From positions 16,440 through 80,439 of the forward strand of contig JAGTQM010000007.1 in NCBI GenBank assembly GCA_018396755.1: DNA of 64,000 bases. Reading direction: 5' to 3'. The translations under genes were made by a program, and so were the position numbers. How positions within the stretch are numbered: position 1 is the first letter of the stretch; every line of letters begins with the position of its first letter. Below are positions 39,255 through 48,887 of this stretch, piece by piece. Source of the stretch: Candidatus Bathyarchaeota archaeon. GTDB lineage: Archaea > Thermoproteota > CALKCG01 > B24. The notes under the pieces are model-generated. The model worked only from the letters and a program-made list of their open reading frames with translations. It did no database searches and was not told the DNA's origin.

Positions 39255-40114
39255 AGACTATAATGGTGTTAAATTTGTCGAGATGGTGGGTTGCTGTAGG
39301 TCCGCAAGAGAATTGGCAGACGGCATTTGAGAATGGAAACATTTGGGGGGTGCGGGCAACTCCAAAGCTTAAGGCTTTTTGGGAGAAGCTCTCTAAAGGC
39401 GATGGATTGCTTTTTTACGTGACATCTCCAGTTGGAGGCATAATTGGATACGGGGTAATTCAGACAAAGTTTAGGCAGGATAAGCCTCTCTGGCCTCAGG
39501 AAGTTAAGGAAGGTAGGATTATGTGGCCTTTCCGTTTTGAGTTTGACGTTTCCTATTGTTTGCCACAAGATAGGTGGAGAAGCGATAAAGTGGTTTTTAA
39601 AAAGCTTATCCCTCGGGGTTTTCAGCCAATAAGTGGAGAATTGGCAAATCAAGTAATCCAGAAACTGTATCCCCAAGCAAAGGTTGCAGAAGCAGAAAAA
39701 GCAAGACCCGTTGAAAAAGAGGCTTCCCTTCACGAGGAGGTTAAGGAGAAGCTTCTTGAAATTGGGCGCCTTCAGAAAATGGTTTCTGAAAGTGAGTATG
39801 ATATGGATGGGGGAAAGTTGGATGTTGTCTGGAGAAGGGTTAAAAAGGGCTTCCCCACATACGTTTTTGAGATCCAAGTTGGCGGAGATCTATACCACGC
39901 CATAGGTAAGCTCAAACATGCCCATGACCTCTGGAACAGTAACATATTTCTCATCACTACGAAAAATGAAGTCGCCAAAGCCCAAGAGCTCCTATCAGGT
40001 ACATTCCATGAAATAGAGAGAAAAATCCGAGTAATTGAAATCGAAAAAATAAACGAGTTATTCAAACTCAAGAAGGCTTACAAAGATTTCGAATATCAGC
40101 TTGGCATTTCATAA
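39245..40114 (+). CDS. EVE-domain protein with C-terminal PD-(D/E)XK-like domain (candidate modification-dependent nuclease)
   Basis: N-term WWVAVGPQENWQTAFENGNIWGVRATPKLKAFWEKLSKGDGLLFYVTSPVGGIIGYGVI; C-term DGGKLDVVWRRVKKGFPTYVFEIQVGGDLYHAIGKLKHAHDLWNSNIFLIT. Confidence 0.65.
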   Translation: MRMKTIMVLNLSRWWVAVGPQENWQTAFENGNIWGVRATPKLKAFWEKLSKGDGLLFYVTSPVGGIIGYGVIQTKFRQDKPLWPQEVKEGRIMWPFRFEFDVSYCLPQDRWRSDKVVFKKLIPRGFQPISGELANQVIQKLYPQAKVAEAEKARPVEKEASLHEEVKEKLLEIGRLQKMVSESEYDMDGGKLDVVWRRVKKGFPTYVFEIQVGGDLYHAIGKLKHAHDLWNSNIFLITTKNEVAKAQELLSGTFHEIERKIRVIEIEKINELFKLKKAYKDFEYQLGIS

Positions 40115-40170
40115 CAGATTCATCAACCTTCTAAACTATAAACTGTAGCAACACAGAATTTACCTTCGAT

Positions 40171-40377
40171 CTAAACAAATTCTGTAATGGCCGCCTCCCT
40201 TTTCTTACGTTTCCTTTTTAGCCATGCTTTTATGAACTCTTCTATTTCCCTGCGATTGTATGGATCTTTCCACGCGGTTTCGAGGACTTGGCACTCGTTT
40301 GTTGCACCTATTAGCCCGAAGTAAGCTGTTAGCTCAACGGTATAATACTTTTCAGAAAACGTAAGTAAAGCATTCAC
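40171..40377 (-). CDS. Hypothetical protein (68 aa), possibly a fragment
   Basis: ORF starting immediately after the aif6 stop; no family recognised. Confidence 0.3.
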   Translation of the reverse strand: MNALLTFSEKYYTVELTAYFGLIGATNECQVLETAWKDPYNRREIEEFIKAWLKRKRKKREAAITEFV

Positions 40378-41061
40378 TTACAGTGAGAAGCATTTACTTA
40401 TAGCCATAAGTTCGCTACCTGAAGTCCCTCTTCCGACGACTCCGCCCTTTTGATTTACGACTAAACCCAGTTTCACATAAGGTAGTCCATTTATCACGGT
40501 TCCAGTATGAACTGGAACATTTAAAAAGTCCTCTATCAGGAGGGCTTCATCCCGTCTTATTTTTGGATGAGCGTAAACAGCCTTATTTGAAGCTACTGCT
40601 GAAGAGCCAACGTATGGTAGATCAGCTATAGTTGAACGTTTAACTTTAACATTTAAAACCTCTTCAACAATATGTATTATATCCTCAGGTATTTGAGGGT
40701 CGACTATTGCGGCTTTGTCATTCGTCAAAATCCTATTACCTAGAGATATGAAGGTTTGTATGGAAACAGCTTTAACACCAAGTCTTTCACGGATCAGGTC
40801 AACTTCATGCTCACAACCGTAGGGTAGTAGTACTCCGTTAGAGTTTGCTACCGATAAAGCACCCAGGAGCTTAGACCCTCTAATCCGTAGACTTAAAACC
40901 TTATCCACTTTAAAGCATCTTCTAAGAAACTCCATCTTATTTTCACTTATACCGCTTGGAACAAGCAGAAAATCATCCGTGGCTATTATAAAGAGACCTA
41001 TGTTTGGATTGCCTAAATACTGGAAGTATTGAAGGGACACACAACTATTTTTGAAGATCAA
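40378..41061 (-). CDS. eif6: Translation initiation factor aIF6
   Basis: 227 aa; NPNIGLFIIATDDFLLVP, GNRILTNDKAAIVDPQIPE, PYVGSSAVASNKAVYAHP. Confidence 0.95.
   Translation of the reverse strand: MIFKNSCVSLQYFQYLGNPNIGLFIIATDDFLLVPSGISENKMEFLRRCFKVDKVLSLRIRGSKLLGALSVANSNGVLLPYGCEHEVDLIRERLGVKAVSIQTFISLGNRILTNDKAAIVDPQIPEDIIHIVEEVLNVKVKRSTIADLPYVGSSAVASNKAVYAHPKIRRDEALLIEDFLNVPVHTGTVINGLPYVKLGLVVNQKGGVVGRGTSGSELMAISKCFSL
40384..40409. repeat. Direct repeat copy 2 (current aif6 3' end; putative att site)
   Basis: tgagaagcatttacttatagccataa; pairs with 38133-38158. Confidence 0.85.
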
Positions 41062-41120
41062 TTATTAAAACGTTAAATCTACGTTTATGGAAAATGGGAA
41101 GACGTATTTACATATCAGAT

Positions 41121-41396
41121 TTAGCCGACTAATTTGAGAATATAGTTATCTTCTTCTTTCTCAACTTTAACCTTGACCATTCTAGGTGGTTTTTTCAAAC
41201 CTCTAGACCATATTAACACGTTTAAGCTTTCATCGATCTTTATATTATCTATGCTTGTCTTAAGATGTCTAGCAGCCTGCTCCTTGATAAACCTTACAGC
41301 TTTAGGAGTCCGAGCATACCCTGAATAGTCCCAGATCCTCCTAAGATTTATGGAAATTATCTTTTCTTCAGAAGAAGATCCACTCAAACTGCGCAC
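41121..41396 (-). CDS. rpl31e: 50S ribosomal protein L31e
   Basis: 91 aa; INLRRIWDYSGYARTPKAVRFIKEQAARHLK. Confidence 0.95.
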   Translation of the reverse strand: MRSLSGSSSEEKIISINLRRIWDYSGYARTPKAVRFIKEQAARHLKTSIDNIKIDESLNVLIWSRGLKKPPRMVKVKVEKEEDNYILKLVG

Positions 41397-41401
41397 CTCC
41401 G

Positions 41402-41557
41402 TTAAAGCTTAAGTTTAACCACCCTCCAATTCCTTCGCTTAGGGCTCGTACGAACCCTACCTTTAGTTTTAAGGTAAACCCACGGGGGGACTGGCCTGTT
41501 CTGCTTTAGAGCTTTAGCAAGTCTTCTCTTTTTACCAGCAGGCTTATGGGCTGCCAA
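41402..41557 (-). CDS. rpl39e: 50S ribosomal protein L39e
   Basis: Hand translation [54 protein letters not shown] start. Confidence 0.95.
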   Translation of the reverse strand: MAAHKPAGKKRRLAKALKQNRPVPPWVYLKTKGRVRTSPKRRNWRVVKLKL

Positions 41558-41559
41558 CT

Positions 41560-41895
41560 TTAAATCCTCCTGATTCTTATCTCCCTCCTCTGAGAACCTT
41601 GAAGTCTAATTAATATACGTTTAAGTATTTCGTCTGTTATAGGTGGTTCTATACGTCCAGATTGAACCGCCTGTATAAGCTCATTTTCCAATTTTTCAAC
41701 AAAATCAGGTTTAACTATTTTAAGATTTGATAGCCTCTGTCTAGCATCAGGGGTGAGTATAACTCTCAGCATGGCTTGTTTTTCAGCTTCATACTTCTCC
41801 TTAGCTTCAGCAACCCTACGCTCCTCTTCAAGCCTCTTCTGAAGCTCTAAAAGTTTTCTACGTTTAAGTTCTTCAAGCTCAAGGTCTTCAGCCAC
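41560..41895 (-). CDS. DNA-binding protein, PDCD5 family
   Basis: 111 aa; [30 protein letters not shown]. Confidence 0.93.
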   Translation of the reverse strand: MAEDLELEELKRRKLLELQKRLEEERRVAEAKEKYEAEKQAMLRVILTPDARQRLSNLKIVKPDFVEKLENELIQAVQSGRIEPPITDEILKRILIRLQGSQRREIRIRRI

Positions 41896-41909
41896 TATTT
41901 TCCACCCCC

Positions 41910-42359
41910 TTAAGCTGAGGAGGCTACACTACTTCTATACTTCTTCAGCACGTCTGCCGCTAGAGAGTCGAGAAAACTTACACCTTTAGATGTAAGAATC
42001 CTTCCCCTCCTATCAACCTTATGAATTAAACCAGATTTTTCAAGCTGTTGCAGAATCTTCCTTATATGGTTACGACCAGCTTTCCTAAAATGGGGAGGTT
42101 TACGCTTCCCCCTCTTTCTACCGCCATATTCCGTAGCAAGTCGAGAAACCCCTAGAGGACCTTTAACATATAGTTTACGTAGGATGGAGGCTGCTCTAAC
42201 ATACCACCAGTCTAGATCTACGGGGATCCTCTCTTTAAAGCAACCTGTTTTAACAAACATGACCCACATTGGAGGGGTTATATCAGGGAAGTTTTCTTTA
42301 AGTTCCTCAGCTAGTCTTTTAATCAATACGTCAGCTGGTACATCGTAAACCGTTACCAA
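41910..42359 (-). CDS. rps19e: 30S ribosomal protein S19e
   Basis: 149 aa; WYVRAASILRKLYVKGPLGVSRLATEYGGRKRGKRKPPHFRKA. Confidence 0.96.
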   Translation of the reverse strand: MVTVYDVPADVLIKRLAEELKENFPDITPPMWVMFVKTGCFKERIPVDLDWWYVRAASILRKLYVKGPLGVSRLATEYGGRKRGKRKPPHFRKAGRNHIRKILQQLEKSGLIHKVDRRGRILTSKGVSFLDSLAADVLKKYRSSVASSA

Positions 42360-42431
42360 CCATCACACCTCTAATTAAAGCTAGATTAAACTACTGTTTT
42401 TCAGGAAGAAGAGATAATCACATGGTTTAAT

Positions 42432-43355
42432 TTAAACCTTTATCAAACTTTTAACCTCATTCCATGCTTGTTTAAGCGCTTCAACCCCTTTATGGAATAG
42501 CGATGCCTCCTCCCCATCTAAATCCCATTCAACTACCCCATCGACTTTAAGATTTCTAGGTTTAAATGGAACACCTATGCTCAATCCTTCTACTCCATAT
42601 TCTCCATTTAATGTTAGAGAAGCCAAGCTCAAAGAGCTCCCACTTACGAGCAGAGACTCTATTAGAGCTACTGTGTGGCTTGCAGGAGCATACACGGTTG
42701 CACCTTTCTTAGAAATTACGTCTAAAGCAGTACCTCTAAGCTCCTCAGAGATACTGTTCTTCTCCTCGGCAGATAGTGTTACTGGTTTACCCATGACCTT
42801 AAGCTTGCTGAATAGTGGAACTTGATTGCTTCCATGCTCACCTATTACATATCCTTCAACACAATTAGATTTCACGTTAAATCGTCTGGATACTATTAGT
42901 CTAAACCTAGCTGAATCCAATAAGCTTGAACTCCCTAAAACTTTAAACCTATCGAATTCAACAATCTTCCAAGTTAAAAGATTCATAATGTCTACCGGGT
43001 TTGTAACAGTCACTATAAGTCCTTCAAAGCCGATTGATTTAAGCCTCCCAGCAATATCCGCTACTATGGGAGCATTTACAGATAATAGTTCAAGCCGACT
43101 TTTCATACTCGGAGTTCTAGGCTTACCAGCTGTTATAACAACTATATCTGAATCTGCAACATCCCCATAATCTCCAGCTTTAACCTCTACATCAGATATG
43201 GAGGCAGAGGATTGTGCAATATCCATAGCTTGACCTTCGGCTAAAGGCTTAACTACGTCAAGCAGTATAAGCTCATCTACGAGGTTTTTAACGGCCAGTT
43301 CAAACGCTATACAAGAGCCTAAATTACCTACACCTATGATAGCTGCCTTAACCAT
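42432..43355 (-). CDS. Malate/lactate dehydrogenase family
   Basis: 307 aa; GVGNLGSCIAFELA, AGKPRTPSMKSRLELL, VTNPVDIM, GEHGSNQVPLFS. Confidence 0.92.
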   Translation of the reverse strand: MVKAAIIGVGNLGSCIAFELAVKNLVDELILLDVVKPLAEGQAMDIAQSSASISDVEVKAGDYGDVADSDIVVITAGKPRTPSMKSRLELLSVNAPIVADIAGRLKSIGFEGLIVTVTNPVDIMNLLTWKIVEFDRFKVLGSSSLLDSARFRLIVSRRFNVKSNCVEGYVIGEHGSNQVPLFSKLKVMGKPVTLSAEEKNSISEELRGTALDVISKKGATVYAPASHTVALIESLLVSGSSLSLASLTLNGEYGVEGLSIGVPFKPRNLKVDGVVEWDLDGEEASLFHKGVEALKQAWNEVKSLIKV

Positions 43356-43507
43356 AACAGATCAGCCTACTTTCAAAGCTTACCTCGTATAAGTAGTATC
43401 AATGTCAACCTTATTCGCTTTTCCTCTGAAGCGATAAGTACATTTTCCTGAGAATAGGATGCGACTGACAGAAGCTGTCCCAACACCTACATCTAATTCA
43501 TAACTGT

Positions 43508-45298
43508 TTATTTTGAAACAGCAGAAGAAATAAAAAGTAGATTTTCAGGTTTAAAATTGATGGTGATTTCACCTTCATATGTCGGCACTTCCTTAAAACC
43601 TCGTTCAATCCAGTAATATCTGTCTTTGAATACGTGTAGATATAGGGGCATGCTGCTTTTCCCCTTCAACTGACATTGTATTTCTCCAGTATCTACGTTG
43701 TAGTCTACATACGTGAGTTTTGAATTGCATAGGTTTTGAGCATATTCCGCGATGTAACTCCAGCTCTTGTAAATCTTTTCATACTTCGACGTAAGCTTAT
43801 CGACACGCGTAAGAAGATTATCCCATTCTTGACTGTTTAAAACCGATATGTTCTGCTCATGTGTAACCAGTACTGCAAAAGATAGACTATCTAAGCATAG
43901 TTTAATTCCAAACGCCGCATACCATGCAGCAAGTTCAATGTCCACTTTTACTCTAGCGGTTTCCCAAAGGAAATCGTATATTTGACCTTGAGGCGTTATA
44001 ACACCTTTATCTACTAACAGTTGCAGCATGGATTTAGGTATGTTCCAATAACTCGGCGCTGCGATGAAGAATTCAGAGTTATCCGGATGTCTATCTATAA
44101 CACCACCCTGACCGCCAAAGGGTTTTAAACGCTTCATTTTCTCTTCTCGAAGTTCTAAGGGGGATTCTCCATATGGTATGCCGAAGGCATATGGCATGGC
44201 AAGATATGTAATCCCTCTTTCAATCAAGAAAGATAACGCATTCTTACCGACCTCACCGAAATGAGCCGTCAATACTTTAGACCATTTAATGCCCCATTTA
44301 CAGGCTAGGCTATCCAGTATCTCGAAGAACCGTTTCAACTCATCTTCGCTATATTCTTCACCCCTACTATGATCTATAGGCGACTTAGGCTTCCAGTATA
44401 TTTGCTTAGTCCAAGTGAAAGCATGAGCTGAAAATTCAGCCAATCCAGCATCATAAAGATCCTTAATGATCTTAGCTCCATTATCACTGATATTGTCGGT
44501 GAATAGGGATACATGGGGCATAAACCCATGTTTATTGAGTATTCTAACCCATTCAAAATTGTTTGCACCACTACAATCATCTATACGGATTGTAACGAAT
44601 GGAGGCATAGCTAGCATAACGAAAGGTTTCTTCGCAACCCAAACTATGCTCTTCCAAAAAATGTCGTCTAGCCCACCTCCATGACCAAAATACTTGCTAA
44701 GCCAAATCTTCGGAGATAAAGTGAATAGAGCAACTCTACCTCTCCCATAAGTTTCAGTAATTAAAGCCGGACACCCGCTACCGTTTGCAAGTATTGCGAG
44801 GATTTTATGCTCCCTCTCAATGCTGACTACGTTTCCCACTTGCACAGGACTATTGAAACGGATAAACTCAAGCTCTTTACCAGCCGTTATATAGTGGGAA
44901 TTATCTAAAATCCTTATTATATCCGTAGTTAAATGCGGCATATGCGTAGGTTCTTCCGTAGTCTTCAAGCCCAAGGTTTCCTTCAAAGGATCCTTATAGT
45001 GATGCACGTCGCCGTCAAATACCACTAAGCCAATCCCTTCGGCAACAGCATCTATAATATACTTGGTTTCATCTTCCGACAGACTTTTCCCCAAATGCTC
45101 TTGGCCAATGACTACGACGCTGTGGGCTTTAAGTTCTTCAAGTGATAAACTGTTCTTCGCTAAGTCGAATACCTTATAAGGCATTCCGAAGAAGTTTAAC
45201 GCCGACCACAGGATTTCATGAAGCATTTCAAAGTTTCTCCTGTTTGAGCTGTCTACGAGACATAGGAGCGACATATTTCCAATATCCATTAAAACCAC
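43508..45298 (-). CDS. ThuA/GATase-like plus polysaccharide deacetylase (NodB-like) domain protein
   Basis: 596 aa; RIDDCSGANNFEWVRILNKHGFMPHVSLFTDNI, FSAHAFTW. Confidence 0.6.
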   Translation of the reverse strand: MVLMDIGNMSLLCLVDSSNRRNFEMLHEILWSALNFFGMPYKVFDLAKNSLSLEELKAHSVVVIGQEHLGKSLSEDETKYIIDAVAEGIGLVVFDGDVHHYKDPLKETLGLKTTEEPTHMPHLTTDIIRILDNSHYITAGKELEFIRFNSPVQVGNVVSIEREHKILAILANGSGCPALITETYGRGRVALFTLSPKIWLSKYFGHGGGLDDIFWKSIVWVAKKPFVMLAMPPFVTIRIDDCSGANNFEWVRILNKHGFMPHVSLFTDNISDNGAKIIKDLYDAGLAEFSAHAFTWTKQIYWKPKSPIDHSRGEEYSEDELKRFFEILDSLACKWGIKWSKVLTAHFGEVGKNALSFLIERGITYLAMPYAFGIPYGESPLELREEKMKRLKPFGGQGGVIDRHPDNSEFFIAAPSYWNIPKSMLQLLVDKGVITPQGQIYDFLWETARVKVDIELAAWYAAFGIKLCLDSLSFAVLVTHEQNISVLNSQEWDNLLTRVDKLTSKYEKIYKSWSYIAEYAQNLCNSKLTYVDYNVDTGEIQCQLKGKSSMPLYLHVFKDRYYWIERGFKEVPTYEGEITINFKPENLLFISSAVSK

Positions 45299-45359
45299 CC
45301 ATATATATTCAGCTATCTCACTATATGCAAATAGTACACTATACGCTTTATAGATTCTA

Positions 45360-45831
45360 CCGTTCTGACCTAGCGTTAACTTCAGTCACGCCGGTCTTCC
45401 CTCCTCTTGTCATGGAAGGGCTTTCGCTCTGAACGGGTGAAGAGGGCACATCTATCTTTTTTGGAGGAGGTTTCTCACGGCTATCGCGTCTCTATCCTCC
45501 TCCAATCCGCATTTTGAACACTTCATCATCCTATACCCTCTTGGGCTTAGCTTAACCCTGCATATCGGGCATAGGCTTGAAGTGCCTTGAGCTTTAACGT
45601 AAATGACATTCATTCCAGCTAATTCAGCTTTATACTCGATTATGGCTTGGAGTCTTCTGAAACTCCACCTGTTCAGCCTTCCATTGAGTTCTTTAGACTT
45701 CTTTTTCTGTCTAATGTTTTTCAAATCTTCCAAAACTATCGTCGAACAACCTTGCTTTTCAGCCTCTTCAACTATTTCATTCACCACTTTGTGGTATATC
45801 GCTTCGATCCTCCTTCGCTCTCTGCCCCATC
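45360..45831 (-). pseudogene. TnpB (IS605/IS607 OrfB) C-terminal fragment, copy C, with 97-nt 3' segment
   Basis: STIVLEDLKNIRQKKKSKELNGRLNRWSF, CPICRVKLSPRGYRMMKCSKCGLEEDRDAIAVRNLLQKR*. Confidence 0.85.
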
Positions 45832-46133
45832 CATGTGCAAGGGGTATGAATTCAGCGATTCATGCCTCTAGAAAGACGCCCTATTTTCTCATCCAATCAA
45901 TGGTTTTTATCGTGGCTAGGATGAGCCCTATAGGATGTAAAGGCCCAGTATAAGAGCCTTGTTTGAAGTAAGGATACGGGATATATGTTAACTAGATGGT
46001 GGAGAAGGCTAAGGCTTATGCGGCTTTAGACTTTATAGGTTAAGAATTACAGCATACAATTCAAATTAATCAGTTCAATCTTTATAATACACCTTTATAG
46101 CTATTCAAGCTAGTAGTTTGACCGTTTATCGAA

Positions 46134-48887
46134 TTGGTGGATGCTTTGAACGGAAGTATATATGAGGTTGAAGTGTTTAAGGAAGAAGGGTTTGTTAGGA
46201 AAAAATGCAGTATATGCGGGAGATACTTTTGGAGTTTAAATCCAGACCAAGAACTTTGCGGCGATCAACCCTGTGTAGAATACGGTTTCATAGGGAACCC
46301 TCCAAAGGCTAGAAAACTCGATAAAAGGGAATTTAGAGAAGCTTTCCTACAGTTTTTCAAGGAAAATGGGCATAGCATAGTTAGAAGATACCCGGTTGTA
46401 GCAAGATGGAGGGAAGACGTTTACTTTGTCGGTGCATCAATATACGATTTTCAGCCTTGGGTTACGAGTGGCGCGGTACCTCCACCAGCCAATCCACTTG
46501 TAATATCACAACCATCCATAAGGTTTACAGACCTCGAAAACGTCGGTAGAACGGGGAGACATTTAACGGGTTTTGAAATGATGGCTCACCACGCTTTCAA
46601 CATAGATGGGAAGTATGTGTATTGGAATAATGAAACAGTAGAGTACTGCTTCAGGTTTTATAAAGGAGCCGTACAAGTAAACCCGGAAGAGCTTACTTTC
46701 ATTGAGGATTTATGGTCTGGAGGAGGAAATGCAGGTGAAGACTTCGAAGTCTTAGTTAGAGGTGGGGAAATAGCTACCTTAGTATTCATGCACTATGAGA
46801 CGGGTGAGAATGGTACGCTTAAACCCATAAACAACATGATCGTCGATACAGGCTATGGACTTGAAAGAAACGTGTGGGTTTTTTCTGGTGAACCTAACAT
46901 ATACGAGGCTGTCTACGGAGACCTCGTAGAGGAGATTAGAGTAAAAGCTGGCGTTGAAAAAGTAGACGAGAAAATACTATTAGAGGTTTCGAAAACAGCT
47001 GGAATCCTCAGTGTTAGAGAGAAGGGTTTAGAAGAAGTTAGAAATAGAATTGCAGCAAAAATAGGTTTAACTTTAGAGGAAATTGAGAGAATTCTTAAGC
47101 CCTACGAGCTGATATACAAGCTTGTAGACTATAGTTATGCATTGGCTTGGATACTTGGAGATGGTGTTGTAGCTTCAAATACTGGAGCAGGATACTTGGC
47201 AAGACTTCTTATAAGAAGATGCTTAAGAGCTATAGATGAGCTTAAGTTAAACGTGGAAATTGGCTGGGTTGTTGGTCAGCATCTTAAAAACCTCGCCTTA
47301 GACTTTCCAGAACTGCTGGAAGTTGAGGATAAGATTATGGAAATGCTTGAACTAGAAGCTAAGAGATACCGCGAATCTATCGGTAAAGCATTGAATATAG
47401 TGATGAGAGTTGTGAAAGATACTAAGAAGCCAGAGTTAACGCTTAAAGACCTTATACTATTATATGATTCCCATGGACTACCACCGGATCTTCTTAAGGA
47501 GAAGTTGGCTTCTACAGGCATTAAAGTTGAAATCCCTCAAGATTTCTACGGTTTAGTCGCTAAGATCCATGAGAAACCAGTATTGGAAAAGACTGAAGAG
47601 GAAGAGTTAAAGCTTAGGAGGGAGACTGAAGGACTGCCTAAAACGAGACGTATATACTATGAAGATGATTATGGAAAATTCAAGTCTAAAGTCTTAAGGG
47701 TTTTAGACGATTGGGTGGTTTTAGATTCGACGGTATTCTATCCAACGAGCGGTGGACAGCTTCACGATACCGGGATCTTAAAATCCATCAATGGAATCGC
47801 TAAAGTCATAGATGTCAGAGACATCAACGGTGTTATAGTTCATAAAGTTGATGGAGTTACACCAATCGAGGGAGACTATGCTGAGTGCGAAGTAGACATG
47901 GATAGAAGGAGGAGTTTAGCCAGACATCATACTGCGACGCATATAATTTTAGGAGCGGCTAGGAAGGTTTTAGGACCTCATGTTTGGCAGAGCGGTGCTG
48001 AGAAGACTATGGAGAAGGCTAGACTCGACATAACACACTACAAGAGTTTAACATTGGAAGAAATCGAAGAGATAGAGATGCTGGCGAATAGAATAATAAT
48101 GGAGAACCGCTTAATTAGATGTTTCTTCACATCTAGGGATGATGCGGAGAAAAAATACGGGTTTAGACTCTATCAAGGTGGTGTATATCCGGGTAGGACC
48201 ATAAGAGTTGTAGAGGTTGAAAACTGGGATGTTGAAGCATGTGGTGGAATTCACTGTAAACGTACAGGGGAAGTGGGATTTGTAAAGATAATCGGCGTAG
48301 ATAGAATACAAGACGGTGTAGAGAGAATAGAGTACGTTGCAGGTGAGCAGGCTTTAAAGTACGTGCAACAGAAGTTTAGGCTACTGGGAGAAGTTTCAGA
48401 TATTCTCAAGAGTACGCCAGATAAGCTTAAAGACTCTATTCTAAGTCTCCTTAGAGACTTTAAACTTGAAAGAGGTAAGGTTGAAAATTTAACTCGAAAA
48501 CTTGTTGAAGTTAGACTTAACCTACTCACTAAAAATATGGTTGAAATTGATGGGATTAAATTGATCGTAGAGAGGAGGATTGGGGAAGAGCCCGATGTAG
48601 TAATAAATGAGGCAAATACTTTAGTCAATAAATTTCCAGAGACAGTAGCAGTATACTTTATTGTAAATGGGGAAAAGAGCAGCATCATTGTAATGGTTGG
48701 TGATAAAGCTAGAGAATTAGGATTAAACGCTGGAGTTATAACACGCAATATAGCAACCTTATGTGATGGAAGAGGTGGAGGCACAATTAGACTCGGGCAG
48801 GGAGGAGGCTTAAATTCATTGAAAATACCAACAAATGAGAAGATAATTGAAGAAATTTTAAGAGTTAAAAACGGAAAGCTTTCCTAA
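46134..48887 (+). CDS. alaS: Alanyl-tRNA synthetase
   Basis: 917 aa; LTGFEMMAHHAFN, ARHHTATHIILGAARKVLG, VEACGGIHCKRTGEVG. Confidence 0.97.
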   Translation: MVDALNGSIYEVEVFKEEGFVRKKCSICGRYFWSLNPDQELCGDQPCVEYGFIGNPPKARKLDKREFREAFLQFFKENGHSIVRRYPVVARWREDVYFVGASIYDFQPWVTSGAVPPPANPLVISQPSIRFTDLENVGRTGRHLTGFEMMAHHAFNIDGKYVYWNNETVEYCFRFYKGAVQVNPEELTFIEDLWSGGGNAGEDFEVLVRGGEIATLVFMHYETGENGTLKPINNMIVDTGYGLERNVWVFSGEPNIYEAVYGDLVEEIRVKAGVEKVDEKILLEVSKTAGILSVREKGLEEVRNRIAAKIGLTLEEIERILKPYELIYKLVDYSYALAWILGDGVVASNTGAGYLARLLIRRCLRAIDELKLNVEIGWVVGQHLKNLALDFPELLEVEDKIMEMLELEAKRYRESIGKALNIVMRVVKDTKKPELTLKDLILLYDSHGLPPDLLKEKLASTGIKVEIPQDFYGLVAKIHEKPVLEKTEEEELKLRRETEGLPKTRRIYYEDDYGKFKSKVLRVLDDWVVLDSTVFYPTSGGQLHDTGILKSINGIAKVIDVRDINGVIVHKVDGVTPIEGDYAECEVDMDRRRSLARHHTATHIILGAARKVLGPHVWQSGAEKTMEKARLDITHYKSLTLEEIEEIEMLANRIIMENRLIRCFFTSRDDAEKKYGFRLYQGGVYPGRTIRVVEVENWDVEACGGIHCKRTGEVGFVKIIGVDRIQDGVERIEYVAGEQALKYVQQKFRLLGEVSDILKSTPDKLKDSILSLLRDFKLERGKVENLTRKLVEVRLNLLTKNMVEIDGIKLIVERRIGEEPDVVINEANTLVNKFPETVAVYFIVNGEKSSIIVMVGDKARELGLNAGVITRNIATLCDGRGGGTIRLGQGGGLNSLKIPTNEKIIEEILRVKNGKLS

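Noticed and set aside
40350-40380. Third partial copy of the aif6 repeat (gtaagtaaagcattcactta)
   Set aside because: Only a short, imperfect match next to the true repeat; may be chance or part of the recombination site, too weak for a separate claim.
48251-48784. 177-aa minus-strand ORF
   Set aside because: Antisense to the 3' portion of alaS; Ser/Thr/Leu-rich artefact.
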